Positions 11,622 to 24,000 of a stretch of 64,000 nt of DNA are shown here, piece by piece. This DNA comes from Chiua virens (lineage: Eukaryota; Basidiomycota; Agaricomycetes; Boletales; Boletaceae): NCBI GenBank assembly GCA_019787685.1, contig JAHNUO010000017.1, forward strand, positions 310,001 through 374,000, written 5' to 3'. The position numbers and the translations under genes were made by a program. The number at the start of each line of letters is the position of its first letter. Position 1 is the first letter of the stretch. The notes beneath the pieces were generated by a model. The model was not told the origin of the DNA, ran no database searches, and saw only the letters and a list, made by a program, of their open reading frames with translations.

Positions 11622-13836
11622 TCATTCTCTGCGGGAAATTTTCACGCGCGGGCTCAAGGGGGTCAACGTGACACCTGTCTCCCACTTCAACAAAGCCTCT
11701 TTCTGTTCCTCGAGAGGCTTTTTCACGAGGTCATCCGGAACCAGAATCCGGTACCGGCGCACGATGCTCGCAAGAATACCGATCATTTCCGCAAATGCGA
11801 ATCGCTGACCAATGCATGACCTTGGCCCACCTAAAAACGGTAAAACTGCGGAGCGTTCGTGAATCTAACAGATACCTTGCGCATGACCATCACTTACATG
11901 CATCTCGCGGCCACTGATGAGATTCAGTGTCGATGAAGCGCTCGGGTTTATACTCTGCGGCGTCTTCTCCCCAATACAAAGCTACAACGCCAGGGATTAT
12001 GAAACGACTATGACTGTCTTGGACGGTAACTCACGGTTCATGTGCATTGCCCATATGTCAATAATCACAACACCCCCTTCAGGCACAGCGACTGCGCATT
12101 TTCCAGTTTCATTAGATGGGTTTTCCTTTGATCCAGGGGTAAAATAAGTTGAGGGGAGAACCATATCTGCATGTACGTTCTTCGGAATACGAGATACCAC
12201 AGGGAACACACGAAGCGTTTCGCGAATACATGCGCTAGTATATTCCTTTTTAATCCGTCAGTCTGTGGTCAATGGGAGACAAAGACAAACTCACGAGCTT
12301 GTCCATGTATCCTTTATGGTTCTGAAATTCTAGTTAGAAATGAGTGCAAAAATAGAGAGATACAATCTCACTGCCATTACTTGTGCGACAGGCACATCTC
12401 CTGGCCATACCCGAGAGACTTCTTCATACAATTTCTGTTGAACATCCGGATAGAGTGCCAATAACACAAATGCGAAGCAAAGAGTATGAGCAGAGGTTTC
12501 TGCAACCAGAAATCAATTTCAAATCATCGTCCTCGTCTCAGAACATGATACACTAACCATGTCCTGCAAGAAGGAAAGCCTGAGGACAAAGGAATGATTG
12601 AGCAGTGCAAGAGACTCAATCCCAGATACACACTCACGAATATGTTGGAGAAGAGTTCCCCTTCAGTCAGTCTTTTCGAGTCCCCGTCCTGGTTCATGTT
12701 GGCTTCGACGAGGTTTCGTAGCAATGATATGCGTGAAGCTGCAGGCCCCCCAGACATGATATCAGCGCGGGCGGACGCTACAAGGTCGACCATATGGGAG
12801 CGTAGATCGTCGAACGCAAGCCGAGTGAAGAGTGCGCGCTCGGAAAGATAAGGTACTTTGATTAGTGACGATAGCTGGTAGAACCATCCTGGGGTTAAAG
12901 CTCTGAAAATGATGTTCTCGACGGAACCGAGAACCGCAGATCGAAAGGTAAGCTTGCGACCAGGAGGTAGTTCTTCCACTGTATCTGCGTTCCAGGACAT
13001 CCGTTCACCGAAACCTGCGGAAACGATGATGCAAAGTGTTGCCTGAAACCATAATTAGCTCAAAGCTGGTCGGATTTTAAGATACGATTCGCACCCTCGC
13101 CAACGGGAGCACTAAATCTATAGTGGTATCAGGACCGACGGCGTCGAGTTCCTCAAACCATTCGGTCATCACTTTCAGCGCCTCTGACCAGACCAGTGCG
13201 ACGTTCGCCTTGGAATACCATGAGAGACACAATCATAAGTGTGTGTGAAAACATGACCTGCCTCGTTGAAGGCGGACATGACGACAGAGCGATGGCGCTT
13301 CCAGTCCGAACCCTCTGTACTAATGACATTTTGACCATAAATGTTGATAAGCTCGTAGGTCACCACATCCTTTTGGAAGGTGTGTCGATCTGAAGTGATT
13401 AGTTTGATAGCCTCGGAGTCTGCGGTCCAGAAGATCTGCCGAGCTGTCGAAATCCAGACAGTTGCCAAGGATGTTGCTCCGAATTTCTGGTATGCTATGT
13501 ATATAGTAGATGACGATGCAGTGCAGAGAAATAAGAGGACATACTCGAGAATTTCGCCGTGTGGTTACCGACCATGCCAGGAATCGGGAATCGGGTCCCA
13601 AGCATAAGGGACAGGGCGCCGAAAGGTTTGAGCCATATCACTTGGCGGCCAGGATAATCCCTATTGACGAGCAGGCTAAGCTGCTGTCCCTGAAGCACTT
13701 AGAAGGGATTCTGCAAAACGTACTTTATCCTCGCAAACGCTTTCTGCACTGAGAGAACTTTGTCAACGATGACTTTGAAGGCGACCAGAGCGATGCCAGC
13801 TGTGGCCCAACGGAAAATTGACGTGGACACACTCAT
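11622..13836 (-). CDS. Cytochrome P450 monooxygenase, intact
   Basis: Eleven exons join cleanly: 13836-13724, 13660-13545, 13494-13262, 13208-13095, 13042-12638, 12579-12558, 12499-12372, 12321-12295, 12245-12035, 11981-11898 and 11845-11622. The product is 558 residues. Seen in order: N-terminal membrane anchor (SIFRWATAGIALVAFKVIV), I-helix oxygen-binding segment (LLAGHETSAH), K-helix ExxR (CIRETLR), a PERF-type motif after YWGEDAAE, and the haem-thiolate loop FLGGPRSCIG. These are hallmarks of a microsomal class II P450 needing an NADPH reductase; the substrate cannot be inferred. Intron 3 uses a GC donor (GAG|GCAGGT). A perfect 14-bp palindrome, GGCCCGGCCGGGCC, sits at 13899-13912, 62 bp before the ATG. 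No gene cluster for one pathway is evident around it. Confidence 0.9.
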
Positions 13837-14538
13837 GCAGACCGTGACTGGCAAGAGAATATGAGCGTCCGTATAAAACAGACGACACTGGCAATGCTGG
13901 CCCGGCCGGGCCATCACTAATTAATACATATGGATTAATAAATAAGGTTATTACATAATACAAAGTATCAATCGATTACAATGCGTGACCAAGATATCTC
14001 AACCATTTGTGCGTGGACTAAGCTCGTTCGACTTTGAATTTATTGTTATATACTTACACAAACTCATGAAGGTAGTGGACAGTTAGTGAGGACGTGCGAT
14101 ATTTTGCAGATCAGTGTGCACCGAGGAACCAGCGCCCAGAACTGGCGAGAGTTCAAACGTTCAGGATCAGAACACCACTGATCATGATAAGACTGCAACC
14201 CTAACAGATGTTAGTCCAAGGCTATGTACCGTAATACCTGTAGGTCGTTCTAAATTCACGAGGCAGTGACTGTCACGGTCAATGTGTGTCTGATGTGCCA
14301 CTGACTGTGGCTGATATCAGTGGCACTGGCAATTAAAATCCGTCCGGGTCGGCTCAGGTAGCACTACCCAGGTACTCACTAGCACTCGTGTGGTTGCTTG
14401 CCTACAACCTTCGGTGGACAATGGCGTGTCGCTTGTGGTACAGGCTCTTATAATTTACCGTACGGTACTTAGTTCGAAGTCCCAGTTTACCATCCAAAGT
14501 CTATCAAGTTTTTGCAATGTGTTATATCAGCCACACCA
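13837..14538. other. AT-rich intergenic region with palindromes
   Basis: It contains the GC palindrome at 13899-13912, then a sharp change to AT-rich sequence. An inverted repeat GTGCCACTGA / TCAGTGGCAC lies at 14295-14304 and 14317-14326. No coding sequence was seen. Confidence 0.4.
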
Positions 14539-14602
14539 CTGGGACGATCAGGTAAGTCCTTGTAACATATGCTGTACATAGCTACAAACATATTCCGCCT
14601 AG
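14539..14602 (+). repeat. Left terminal inverted repeat
   Basis: 64-bp arm, paired with 15082-15145 in inverted orientation with two mismatches. It includes a CAGGTAAGT stretch that would also look like a splice donor. Confidence 0.8.
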
Positions 14603-15081
14603 GTCTCTAAATATTTTATCTTAACATAGCTTACTACATATCAAAAATAAATATTGTGAAATGTTCTTATGACAGAGTAAACAATAGATTTAGAATATCT
14701 GCCCTACAAATGCTTACAATATTTATCTGCGCCTATGTTTACATCACCTTTTTAATCATACATGTTATAAAAAATACATTACAAAATATTACAATATATA
14801 TTTCGAATTTGTTAACAGGTTCTGGCCAATCAGAGCAAAGCATCCCAGGTATGTCCAGCTTGCATACTCACACACATGGTCAAAATATGATTAAGGCACA
14901 TATTTTAATAACATATTCTCTATTGTTCTTAAATTAGTTCACAAAACAAAGGCTTCATTCTTATTTTGTCTCAATTTAGACTTAATATTTTGCCTTTGTC
15001 CCAAGCCTAAGTCCCACAGGCAAAGTTAATAACATTTTATTAGTTTGTTGTTAATTATGTTTTAACCACATTTGTAGTCAG

Positions 15082-15145
15082 CTAGGCGGAATATGTTTGT
15101 AGCTATGTACAGCATATGTTACAAGGACTTATCCGATCGTCCCAG
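15082..15145 (-). repeat. Right terminal inverted repeat
   Basis: Inverted partner of 14539-14602. Homology stops at 15082 on the inner side and at 15145 on the outer side. Confidence 0.8.
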
Positions 15146-15245
15146 GGGTGCCAGTAAGTCATCTAAATTTGTCGACAGCCCAAACCAAAATGCGGTCGTG
15201 TTTTGAACAGATCCGTGGGTGGCAGGAAGTATATAAATTTCGTCT

Positions 15246-16840
15246 ATGGTCACCCTCTGCAAATCTGCAATGTATTTGCATACTCTTCTCGTTTTCTCCT
15301 CTGGCGTGCTTCTGGCAAGCAACGCATCCGTTCTTTCCAACGATACCGTGACCGTGACCGCGGGCCCCACTACTGCGTTCAGAGGCTTTTCGTTTGCAGC
15401 AAAAGCGACACCCAATGCTAACAAGGGATCATCCGATAACCATACTTTGGAGAATGACTCCAACATGCAGGTACGTCGTCTTGCTTCCACCCTCTCCCAT
15501 GGCCGCCATTCTCTACCCATAAACTTGAAGTACGCCGGAAAGGTGAACGTCGGTGGCTTTGGTATGTGCCATCTCTTTTCATCCTGCGGCTGGCTCAGTT
15601 CCTTGTCAGATTTTACCCTCATCATCGACACTGGCTCGAGCGATCTCTGGATTTCTGGAAACCAAAAGCCCAAGTTGAACCATTCGACAAATACGACTGT
15701 GAACCTGACATATGGCATCGGCTCTGCGCTTGGGAAGATCGAATACGCACCCGTGTCGTTTGGCGGCTATCAAGTGGACAACCAAGCCTTTCTCAGCGTT
15801 TTAAAGACCAAGGATCAAGGCTCCGAAGGTATCCTCGGGCTCGGACTCAACGGCCTTTCTGCCCTGGAGCGCACGACCAAGGACGCGTCGGCCCAATCTG
15901 TCATGGCGAACATCTTCACGCAGCACCCCTCAACCCCTCATTTCCTTGGCCTGGCGCTCGAGCGGTCGGACGGCGGGGAAGAGACCGCGGGCGGTTTTCT
16001 CACTATTGGCGAATACGACCCCCATTACAGCAATATCACATACATGCCCAAGATTCCCGTCGCGCCGACATCCGCATCCCGCTGGACGGTCGCGATGGAG
16101 GCCATGACGATTAACGGAAAACGCTTCCCGCTCAAATCGGGGGTCAAGGGGACGAAAAAGGACCAGGCAATCACACTCATCGATAGCGGGACAAGTCTAG
16201 CGTACATCCCGAGCGACGCCGTCGATGCGATTTACAGCCAGTTCAGCGGATCAGTGCACGTCCAGACAAGCAATCAAGATACGTGGTTCGTGCCCTGTCT
16301 GGAACAGGTCAACCTCTCGTTTTCCTTTACGTGCGTCTCCCCCCTTTATTCTATCGATTACGACCCCACTGTGCGGATGATAGAGGCGCCACGTACCCGA
16401 TCAACCCCATGGAATTGAGCTCTCCGGTGAGGGTGACTGACCAAAAAGATCAATACACCGTCTGCGTCAACGCGTTCCGTCCCCCGCTCAACAAGCAAAC
16501 CGAACACGAACTGGACTTTTTGCTCGGGGACATTTTCATGCGCAACGTCTACTCTGTGTGCGTCTCCCGCCCCGTACTCAACGCCGTTTACTCACCCGCT
16601 CGTGTTGGCAGCTTCAATTTTGCAAACGGATCGACGATGCACGGGGATGCCAATGCAGACGCCAAGGGCGCCTCCATCCAGCTCCTTTCACGTACCAACC
16701 GCGATCAAGTGTACGCCGACTTTGAGAACAGCCGAAAGGAGTCGCTGAAGGCGCAAGCCCCGCTGTTTGACCTGCGAAAACTCCACACGGACGGGACGAC
16801 CGATGGTGGCGGTCGGCTGGAACCGCCGTCGTCAGATTGA
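15246..16840 (+). CDS. Secreted pepsin-like aspartic protease (family A1)
   Basis: Five exons (15246-15470, 15531-15561, 15610-16330, 16384-16557, 16612-16840) give 459 residues. A hydrophobic N-terminus (MYLHTLLVFSSGVLLASNAS) is a likely signal peptide. A short propeptide precedes the mature start NMQ|YAGKV. The two catalytic motifs are DTGSSDLW (Asp about 92) and IDSGTSL (Asp about 277). A flap-like TYGIGS follows the first, and NVYSVFNFANG marks the C-terminal lobe. It should cleave proteins extracellularly or in the vacuole at acidic pH. Only about 28 residues separate the first Asp from the presumed flap Tyr, against about 43 in pepsin, and the usual disulphide loop after DTG is absent. 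Intron 1 (60 nt) is also open in frame and could be retained. Confidence 0.85.
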
Positions 16841-17942
16841 GGGTACGGTGGTATTGGACCTCTGTTGCAGGCGGGTACTGCGGCATCGACGGAATCTGAT
16901 CTCAGAGAGAAGGACCGATGTGAAACAAGGGGGAAAATGTCTGGCCGCATCGCTGTTTCTACGCATAGGTGCTGGGTACGAAATGTGAATGCATGTTATC
17001 GTGATCCCGACAAGAAAGCATCCGAGTTATGACAAACAGACAACGATCTGTTTGGCGTCTCTCGCTGGAAATTGCCAGTAGGGGTTTCAAGTCCGGATGA
17101 TTAGTAGCTTCAATGGTTATCGATTTACTACTGACCCGGATGCAGTGACACTGGTGATCGCTGTCAGTTCTCTGGCATATGGCCATACGAAATTGATTCA
17201 CACTAATAAGTGACAGTGAACCCCAGACTCCTTGGTCATATAATCCAGGCGAGTCACCTTACACAGTCGGTGAATCAACTTATGTTTTCATAGTCAGTGT
17301 GCAAGGGAGTGGCTCTCGGACCAGTGTCGTCGGGCGCCCCTCTCCCAGGATCAGGGCCGGACTCCAAGTGGGATACAGTACGCACAGGAACAGGCAAAGG
17401 CGGTTTCGAGCCTGCGAAAGCTCTCATCAGGGGCTACCGCTACCTCGACTGCCTCCCTTCCAAGGTCGTTTAGGAAACTTCCACCCCGCTGCCATACGGA
17501 GTGGGCAGTAGCCACAGAACCGGTGCAGGACCAGTCGGACTGCAGACTGCGCCACCCAGTGGAATATGGTTGCTAGTTGGATGTGGGTGGGTGGGAAGTA
17601 AAGCCTGAGAGATTACTTATCTCGAGGAAGATCAGCCCCGAGGCTCAGGGACCACCCGTCGGGTCCTTTCGGGTCCCGAGCTGCACTTGATCGGCAGTTT
17701 GCGGCACCGCACGGATATCGTTCCGTGCGAATCCGGTTCCTCGCCATGCATGAGGCATTCGGTAAGCGACACTATCCAGTCTGATTCGGAATGTCGACTA
17801 TACCTCCCGCATTGGCAAAGCGGCAATAATGCTGTTGGAGCGGCGGAGCGCGATAGAGTCCAGGGGCTATCAAAAACCACGATGCTCGGCGTTCCATGTG
17901 CTCAAATAGTGGCTCACTGAGAACCTGCTTGACGTGGCAACA
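16841..17942. other. Intergenic, nothing recognised
   Basis: About 1.1 kb between the protease and the next P450 gene. Short open frames lack any protein-like motif, and no tRNA-type internal promoter boxes were found. Confidence 0.4.
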
Positions 17943-20181
17943 ATGGGTGTCTCTTTGTCGATCACAATGTTTTGTTGGGCCATTGTGGCTGGTATCGCTC
18001 TGACAGTCGTCAAGTTCATACTAGACAAAGCACTGGAAGTGCAAAGAGTCTTTTCAAGAATAAAGTACGTCCCGTAGTACGTCCTGCCGGTACCAAAGAA
18101 AGCAAATTTTCATCTCTACGTAGGGATTATCCAGGGGGCGAAGTGATATGGCTCAACCCTTTGGGAGCCATGGCCCTCATGCTAGGGACCACATTTCCCA
18201 GACCTGGTATGACCGGTTACAAAGGAGCCAAGTTCTCCCGTATGTCCTCTTATCCCTACTCTATTATCGATGCAAAATATACTTCGACAGTATTCGAGAA
18301 ATTCGGAAGCACGACGTTTACATCCGTCAGAATCTCGACCGCTCAGCAATTTTTTTGGACTGCAGACTCCGAAGCGATCAAAACTATCACTTTAGATAGA
18401 AACACATTCCAAAAGGACGTCGAAACATACGAGGTACTCAACGTTTTCGGCCCAAATATTGTTAGTACAGACGAGTCTGAATGGAAGCGCCACCGTTCCG
18501 TCGTCATGTCTGCTTTCAACGAGGCATGTCGTTCTTTTTACTACAGCATCATAATAAGCCTACTAAATCGATATTCCAAGGCCAACGTCGCACTGGTCTG
18601 GTCAGAAGCGCTACGAGTGATGACCGAATGGTTTGGAGAACTTGACGCTGCGGGTCCCGACTCGGATATTACTCTGGATCTAGTGCACCCGATGACGACG
18701 GTACGAAAATACATCACGACGTCTGGTCTCCTCTGAATGTAGATCGGTTTCAGGCAACATTTTGTGTCATTGTGGCTGCAAGCTTTGGTATACGGATCCC
18801 CTGGAGCACAGATTCTGCGGAAGAACTGGGCCCCGGTCGCAAACTCACCTTTCGATCCGCACTGTTCGGTTCTGTTGAGAACGTCCTTTTCAAAGCTTTG
18901 ATTCCAGAATGGTTTTACAAGCTATCGTCGCTGGTCAAAGTGCCTTACCTTTCCTCCCGCGCGCTGTTCACTCGGGTTGCATTCGATGATATACGAGCCC
19001 ACATGGGCGACCTTGTAGCATCCGCTCGTGCTGACATCGTGTCCGGCAAGCACATTGGCGATTCGAGAGCAGCATTGTTACGCAACCTCGTTGAGGCCAA
19101 CATGGATCAGGATGTGGACCTCAACAGACTCACCGAAGAAGAACTCTTTGCCGACATATTTGTGAGCAAACAGTTGGGATTTTATTCGCATTGCTCTAAC
19201 CCTTTGTCCTTAGATTTTACTTTTTGCAGGACATGGTTGGTGTCTCATGTCTCGAGCTGAGAATGCGAAGCTGACATTTCTCTGCAGAGACCTCTGCCCA
19301 TACTCTATGCTTTGTGTTTGTATTATTAGCCCTCCACCCGGACGTTCAGCAGAAAGTGTACGAAGAAGTCTGCCGCGCATTGCCAGCAGATGTACCTATC
19401 ACACAATTGATGGCGGTATGCCTTTACCCCTCTACTTTCTGAATAATATCTCTCACCGGATAACTGCCAGAACCACAAAGGGTCCCTGGACAACCTTGTG
19501 AGATATCCTCTATCGTCTCGTCCGCGAGGTCTGACAAGTTGTGTAGGAGTATACTGCGGCATGCATTCGCGAATCGCTTCGCGTGGTCCCTACGGCGCCT
19601 CGTTTAGTAAAGAATGTGCATACGGACACGGTGCTGCCTACGACTTACTTTTCCCCTGGATCGAAGGCGAAGCCCTCTGTCGAAACTGGCAAGGATTCGA
19701 TCGTTGCCCCTGCAGGGAGTGTCGTCGTCATCGAAACATGGGGGTTGCACATGAACCGTGCGTCGTTCCGTCGTCCAGGGACGTCGTCGAGCCCGGGCTG
19801 ATCCCATCTCGTTTCGCAGCGCTCTATTGGGGAGAAGACGCCGCCGAGTTTAAACCGGAACGCTTCCTTGACACGGAATCTTATCAGTGGCCGAGAGATG
19901 CCTGTAAGTCATGCTCGTCTGACCGACTTATGGCCTGAATTCACGTGTACTCGCTAGACCTGCCGTTCTCGGGCGGTGCGAGGGCATGCATCGGTCAGCG
20001 ATTTGCGTTTGTCGAGATGATGGGTATTGTGGCGAGCGTCGTGCGCCGGTACCGAGTACTCGTTCCAGATGATCTCGCGAAAAAGTCTCTCGAGGAGCAG
20101 AAAGAGGCGTTGTTGACGTGGACGAGTGGTATCACGTTGACGCCTTTGAACCCACGCGTGAAGCTGTCCCGGCGAGAATGA
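17943..20181 (+). CDS. Cytochrome P450 monooxygenase, intact, opposite strand
   Basis: Eleven exons: 17943-18064, 18124-18239, 18291-18523, 18581-18700, 18754-19161, 19214-19235, 19288-19415, 19471-19497, 19547-19757, 19820-19903 and 19958-20181. They encode 564 residues. Eight of the eleven exons have exactly the lengths found in the 11.6-kb copy, so these are paralogues. Visible motifs: N-terminal anchor (MFCWAIVAGIALTVVKFI), I-helix LFAGHETSAH, ExxR (CIRESLR), PLYWGEDAAEFKPERF, and haem loop FSGGARACIG. As for its relative, a reductase-dependent ER oxidase is expected and the substrate is unknown. Intron 3 uses a GC donor (GAG|GCATGT). It is more diverged from the other two long copies than they are from each other. 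Confidence 0.92.
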
Positions 20182-21064
20182 CCTTCTTGCTTGAATGTAT
20201 GAGTATCTCCACCTTCGATTGGTGTCCTCGAGTCCAAATTTTTGTGGTCCATGGGGGGTGTTTGCATGCCGTTTGTATGTAACGAGAAAGTTCAAATCAC
20301 TGTTATTCATCCCGCTTGTTGAAGTACAATTTCCCAACCGACACGATCGAATCGGAGGCGTTCTGGACTCCGCGCAAATTCCGCGCCGCATTTTAATTCC
20401 CTCCACCTCACACCGCCCTCGCACATATGTGAGTGCTTTCAACGATTACCATGAAGGTCTCACCCTGCCAGTGACACGCCGCTCCGCCCTCGATCTACGT
20501 ATCGATCCCTTTGTGTAGGGCCAATTATATACACACTTATATGTACTTGTCGCCGCATCATTCATGGCACTGCGACTGAGATGGCCGGACAAATCGCAAC
20601 TTGTCTGTTTGGTGTACATACGGCAGATTTAAATCGGATTACGCAAGTGCGTCCAGAGGAGACATGTAACGGATGAGCGGGAAGAGATACACTAGGGCGG
20701 GAATCGCAATAATGGAACCAAGTGAAAAAGAAAACACGAAAAAACAGCGAAACAAGGAAATAAGCAGACACAGCTCTGGAAAGACGAAAGGCGCGGAACG
20801 AGAAAATAGGGAGGCGGGGGTGTCGCAAGGTCGGTGTGTCGAGAAAAAAGAGGACGCATGATGCACGGTATGCTATACGGATGAACGACGATGAACAGCT
20901 ATTTCTACTACTCGATTTGATATCCTTTCCAAACCAAAAAAGTGGACTGTGCACGGAGTCAATATCGTAAGCACTCAAAATCAAGATAAGAACGAGAGAA
21001 ACAGAGAGCGAAAATAAGAAACCCGAGGAGACGAGAAGCCTCGGCGAGGAACAAGGCGTCGCGA
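20182..21064. other. Convergent intergenic region
   Basis: 3' sides of the P450 gene and of the large minus-strand gene. A hydrophobic minus-strand frame at 20562-21068 is most likely 3' untranslated sequence. No other feature was seen. Confidence 0.4.
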
Positions 21065-24000
21065 TCAAGGACCTGCTTGATGCAGTGGCTCCATGTCGTC
21101 ACTCCCACCAAACGTCTGATCACTTTGGTAGCTCGTCACCCGCGGTGTAGCCCTTAGGACACGCAGTGCCTCCAGAACATCGGCAGAAGGCCCTCCCTCC
21201 ATCCTAATCTCCGTATGATTATCCGTCTGCTCGTTTTCGGGCCTGTCCTCACGCTGACCATGACTTTGAGACTCGAACGAGGACGAAGATGACGCTTCCA
21301 AGTATGTATGCAAAGTTGACATGCGTCCAAATTGTCCAGCAGGCCTCACGCTGGGTGGAAGTGGGAAGTCGGAGAGCTCTGACATTTGCGACATATCGGA
21401 TGTCGTCATATAGCTCGATCGCACAATATCGGTCGGCGAAGATAGCCCATATCGTTTCGTCACAGGGCTCAGAAACGCAGTGTCGTCTTCCGCGAAATCC
21501 TCCTCCTGAATAGAGAGGTGGGTTGACAAGCGACTCGGAGACTGAATGGGGGAGGGTGCGATGGCAACTTCGAGCTGACCGCGCTTGATGGGATATCCTA
21601 TGTCATGTGCAGTGCGTCAGCACAGCTACACATCTAATAGACGAAGCATCCTTACCAAAGGTGTCGTTCTCGGGATCTCCCAACGACGTATCTAACGCAG
21701 ACGTCGTATAAGACGAACCAAAGTCTTCTGAGATAATCATGACAGGCTGCGAAGTGGATTCGCTACCCTTTGGACTGGGTAAATGCATGAGCGAAGACGA
21801 TTCCATCGGCGGAGGAGATGATGTCCGGGCTAGGTCTGAGAACACAAACTTGGTCCCGCTCTCGCTCGAAGGGTAATCATGTGATTCGCTCCTCCGCAAA
21901 AGCATCGGATCGGAGGGTGTCCTTGAGGGATCTCGCAGGCTTTGGACTTCCTCACTCAGTTTACGGACAAGGTAACTGAGCGGGCTGCTGGCTTCTGAGC
22001 CATGCACGTTAGGTGACATCTGGCCGACGGGTATACTAGGATCCTGGTCAGAAGGCCTGTAAAAGAGGTCCTGGAACTCGTCCAGGTCGTCGGGATTATC
22101 GAACGCGGACATAACCATCTGAATGGTCGAGTTAGTCACAGACGGGGGACTGTTCATCGCCAGCGAAGAGGTATCCAATTCCTCGGTTGGTTGAGCAACG
22201 GTTTCTGGGGAAGGGGGCTGTGCCTCAGGTAGTGATTCGGACGCAGGCAGAGAGTTGTTTTCTACGTCGGTTCTCTTGGCCTCTGAAGCTGGCTGCGGAA
22301 GGGACGCATATACAAGAGCCTCTCCAACGCCGTATTGCTCAAAATCGGCATGACTGAGGGAAAGATGGGGATAGCCCGCGCGCTCTGTACCCTGTTCCGT
22401 GGCCACACACCCTTCATCTACCTTCGACGCAGTAGTGTCACTTCTCATGCTGCCTGCTTGCTCAAGTTGTCCCGACGCTGACTGGTAGGGATGGGCGATA
22501 GGAGCTATCGGCGGATGAATGGCTGGGCGCGGCGGTAGCCGGTGTCTCAAGCTGACATTGCTCGCGACACCAAGTTGAGGTAAGTTGGAATCGATTGCCG
22601 ATGGATGCGGTCCCGCATACTCCGAGGATTTGGTCGTATACTTGGACGACCAGCGATTTTGCTGATCAGCTTCCTCGTGTTGTGGTGCGGACACATAGGG
22701 ATGACCTGGCATACTGAAGTCGAAGCGAGCCTCGGATGGTGTCAAAGAGGTAACAGCAATACCGACTTCACCGATCGGAGGGGTTGGAGAGGTCTTTGCC
22801 GCGTCTTGTACACCCTCGGCATTGGTTACACCGACATGGACCGTGCCTTGTATGTCGACTCTGGAGGACGATGGAACCTGTTCGTCCTCTTCCCCACTAT
22901 AAGACTCGCCTTGGACGATTCCGCAGAGAGCACCTGCTTTCAAGAACGCCGTTCTACTCCACGATCCATTCCTGGAGTGACCACGATGCGGGTAATTTCG
23001 AGATGATTTGGAAGAATTAGAGGTAGTCAGAGAATGTGAATGCGAATGAGAGTGTGCATGTGAATGAGACGCGCGATTAAAAGAGTACGCAGAATGTGAA
23101 TGCGAGTGTGAATATGCTTTAGAGTGGGATGACGAATTGCTTGGTTTGGTGACGTGCACGGTTGGCATGGTGCTTTGGCTTCCAAGTAATGTACGAGCGG
23201 CAAGGAATTCGAGATTAAACTGTGACTTGTGACTTTCCGAAGGGAGGTGCCCATGAGTTTGCTTCTCGCCGAGAGACTTGGAACGGGCGCGCGAGAATGA
23301 ACGGGTATGTTTGTTTCCAAGGGACCTGGCGGCTTGTCGTTTCCACTCAGCTCGCTGTTGCTCAAAGGCCTCCCCTTCATCAAGAACCCTGTATCCATCA
23401 TTCTTAGTAGATAGGAATAAGACACGAGAAACAAAAGACGTACTGATCTAATGAGAGAAAAGGATCAGATGTAGGGGCCTCAGCGTCGCTTCCCGGAGCC
23501 TGGTCGGGCGGTGGTGTCGGTACGTCCACTAGCGTTTCTAATGCAGGTTCGAATACAGCGCGCGGGATGGCAGATGTAGATGGTTGGCCTATTAGATCGG
23601 CCGCGGACCGCGATCTTGTGAGCCCAGGAGGTGTGGGTCTGACGTTCGATGCCACAGAGGAAATAGACACTGCGCGAGGGCGTGCAGTTGGCAGAGAAGA
23701 AACTGTGGTGGATCCCAAGGTCCTGCTTGACTCAACTCCAACAGGTGTCCTCACATCACGCACAATTCTGCCGGAAGCCGTATGTGGACGCGGCGCCTGC
23801 TTGACCTTGAAACGGGGAGAGGGAGAGAACAGTGCATCCCACCAGGTTTCAGCGGATAACCAACGCTCCTGACCCTTTGGCCGTGTTGGAGGCCTCTTTC
23901 TGATGAACGATCTAGGACGAACTGAAGCTGCCCCGGAAGCCAAGTTGGGGGTAGACATAGACGTCTTTAGAGGTTGCTTACTGCTGGATAGTTCGTGACC

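Larger units (their letters stand above)
14539..15145. mobile_element. 607-bp MITE-like element with 64-bp terminal inverted repeats
   Basis: The left arm (14539-14602, beginning CTGGGACGATC) and right arm (15082-15145) are inverted copies with 62 of 64 positions identical; the differences lie at arm positions 12 and 14. The 479-bp interior is strongly AT-rich and has no credible coding frame. This is the architecture of a non-autonomous DNA transposon (MITE or foldback). No target-site duplication is obvious at the ends I chose. It lies 100 bp upstream of the aspartic protease start, so it may now contribute to that promoter. Confidence 0.75.

Noticed and set aside
15119..15718. Minus-strand 199-codon frame opposite the aspartic protease
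   Set aside because: It overlaps the protease exons antisense and starts within the transposon arm. The protease explains the coding signal.
17630..17720. Hairpin-like GGGACC/GGTCCC pairs as a structured RNA
   Set aside because: Stems are short, alternatives are equally good, and no known RNA motif is matched.
20562..21068. Hydrophobic minus-strand frame that looks like membrane protein
   Set aside because: It lies directly after the stop of the large Ser/Pro-rich gene, is low-complexity T/C-rich sequence, and begins without a convincing start. It is most likely 3' untranslated sequence.
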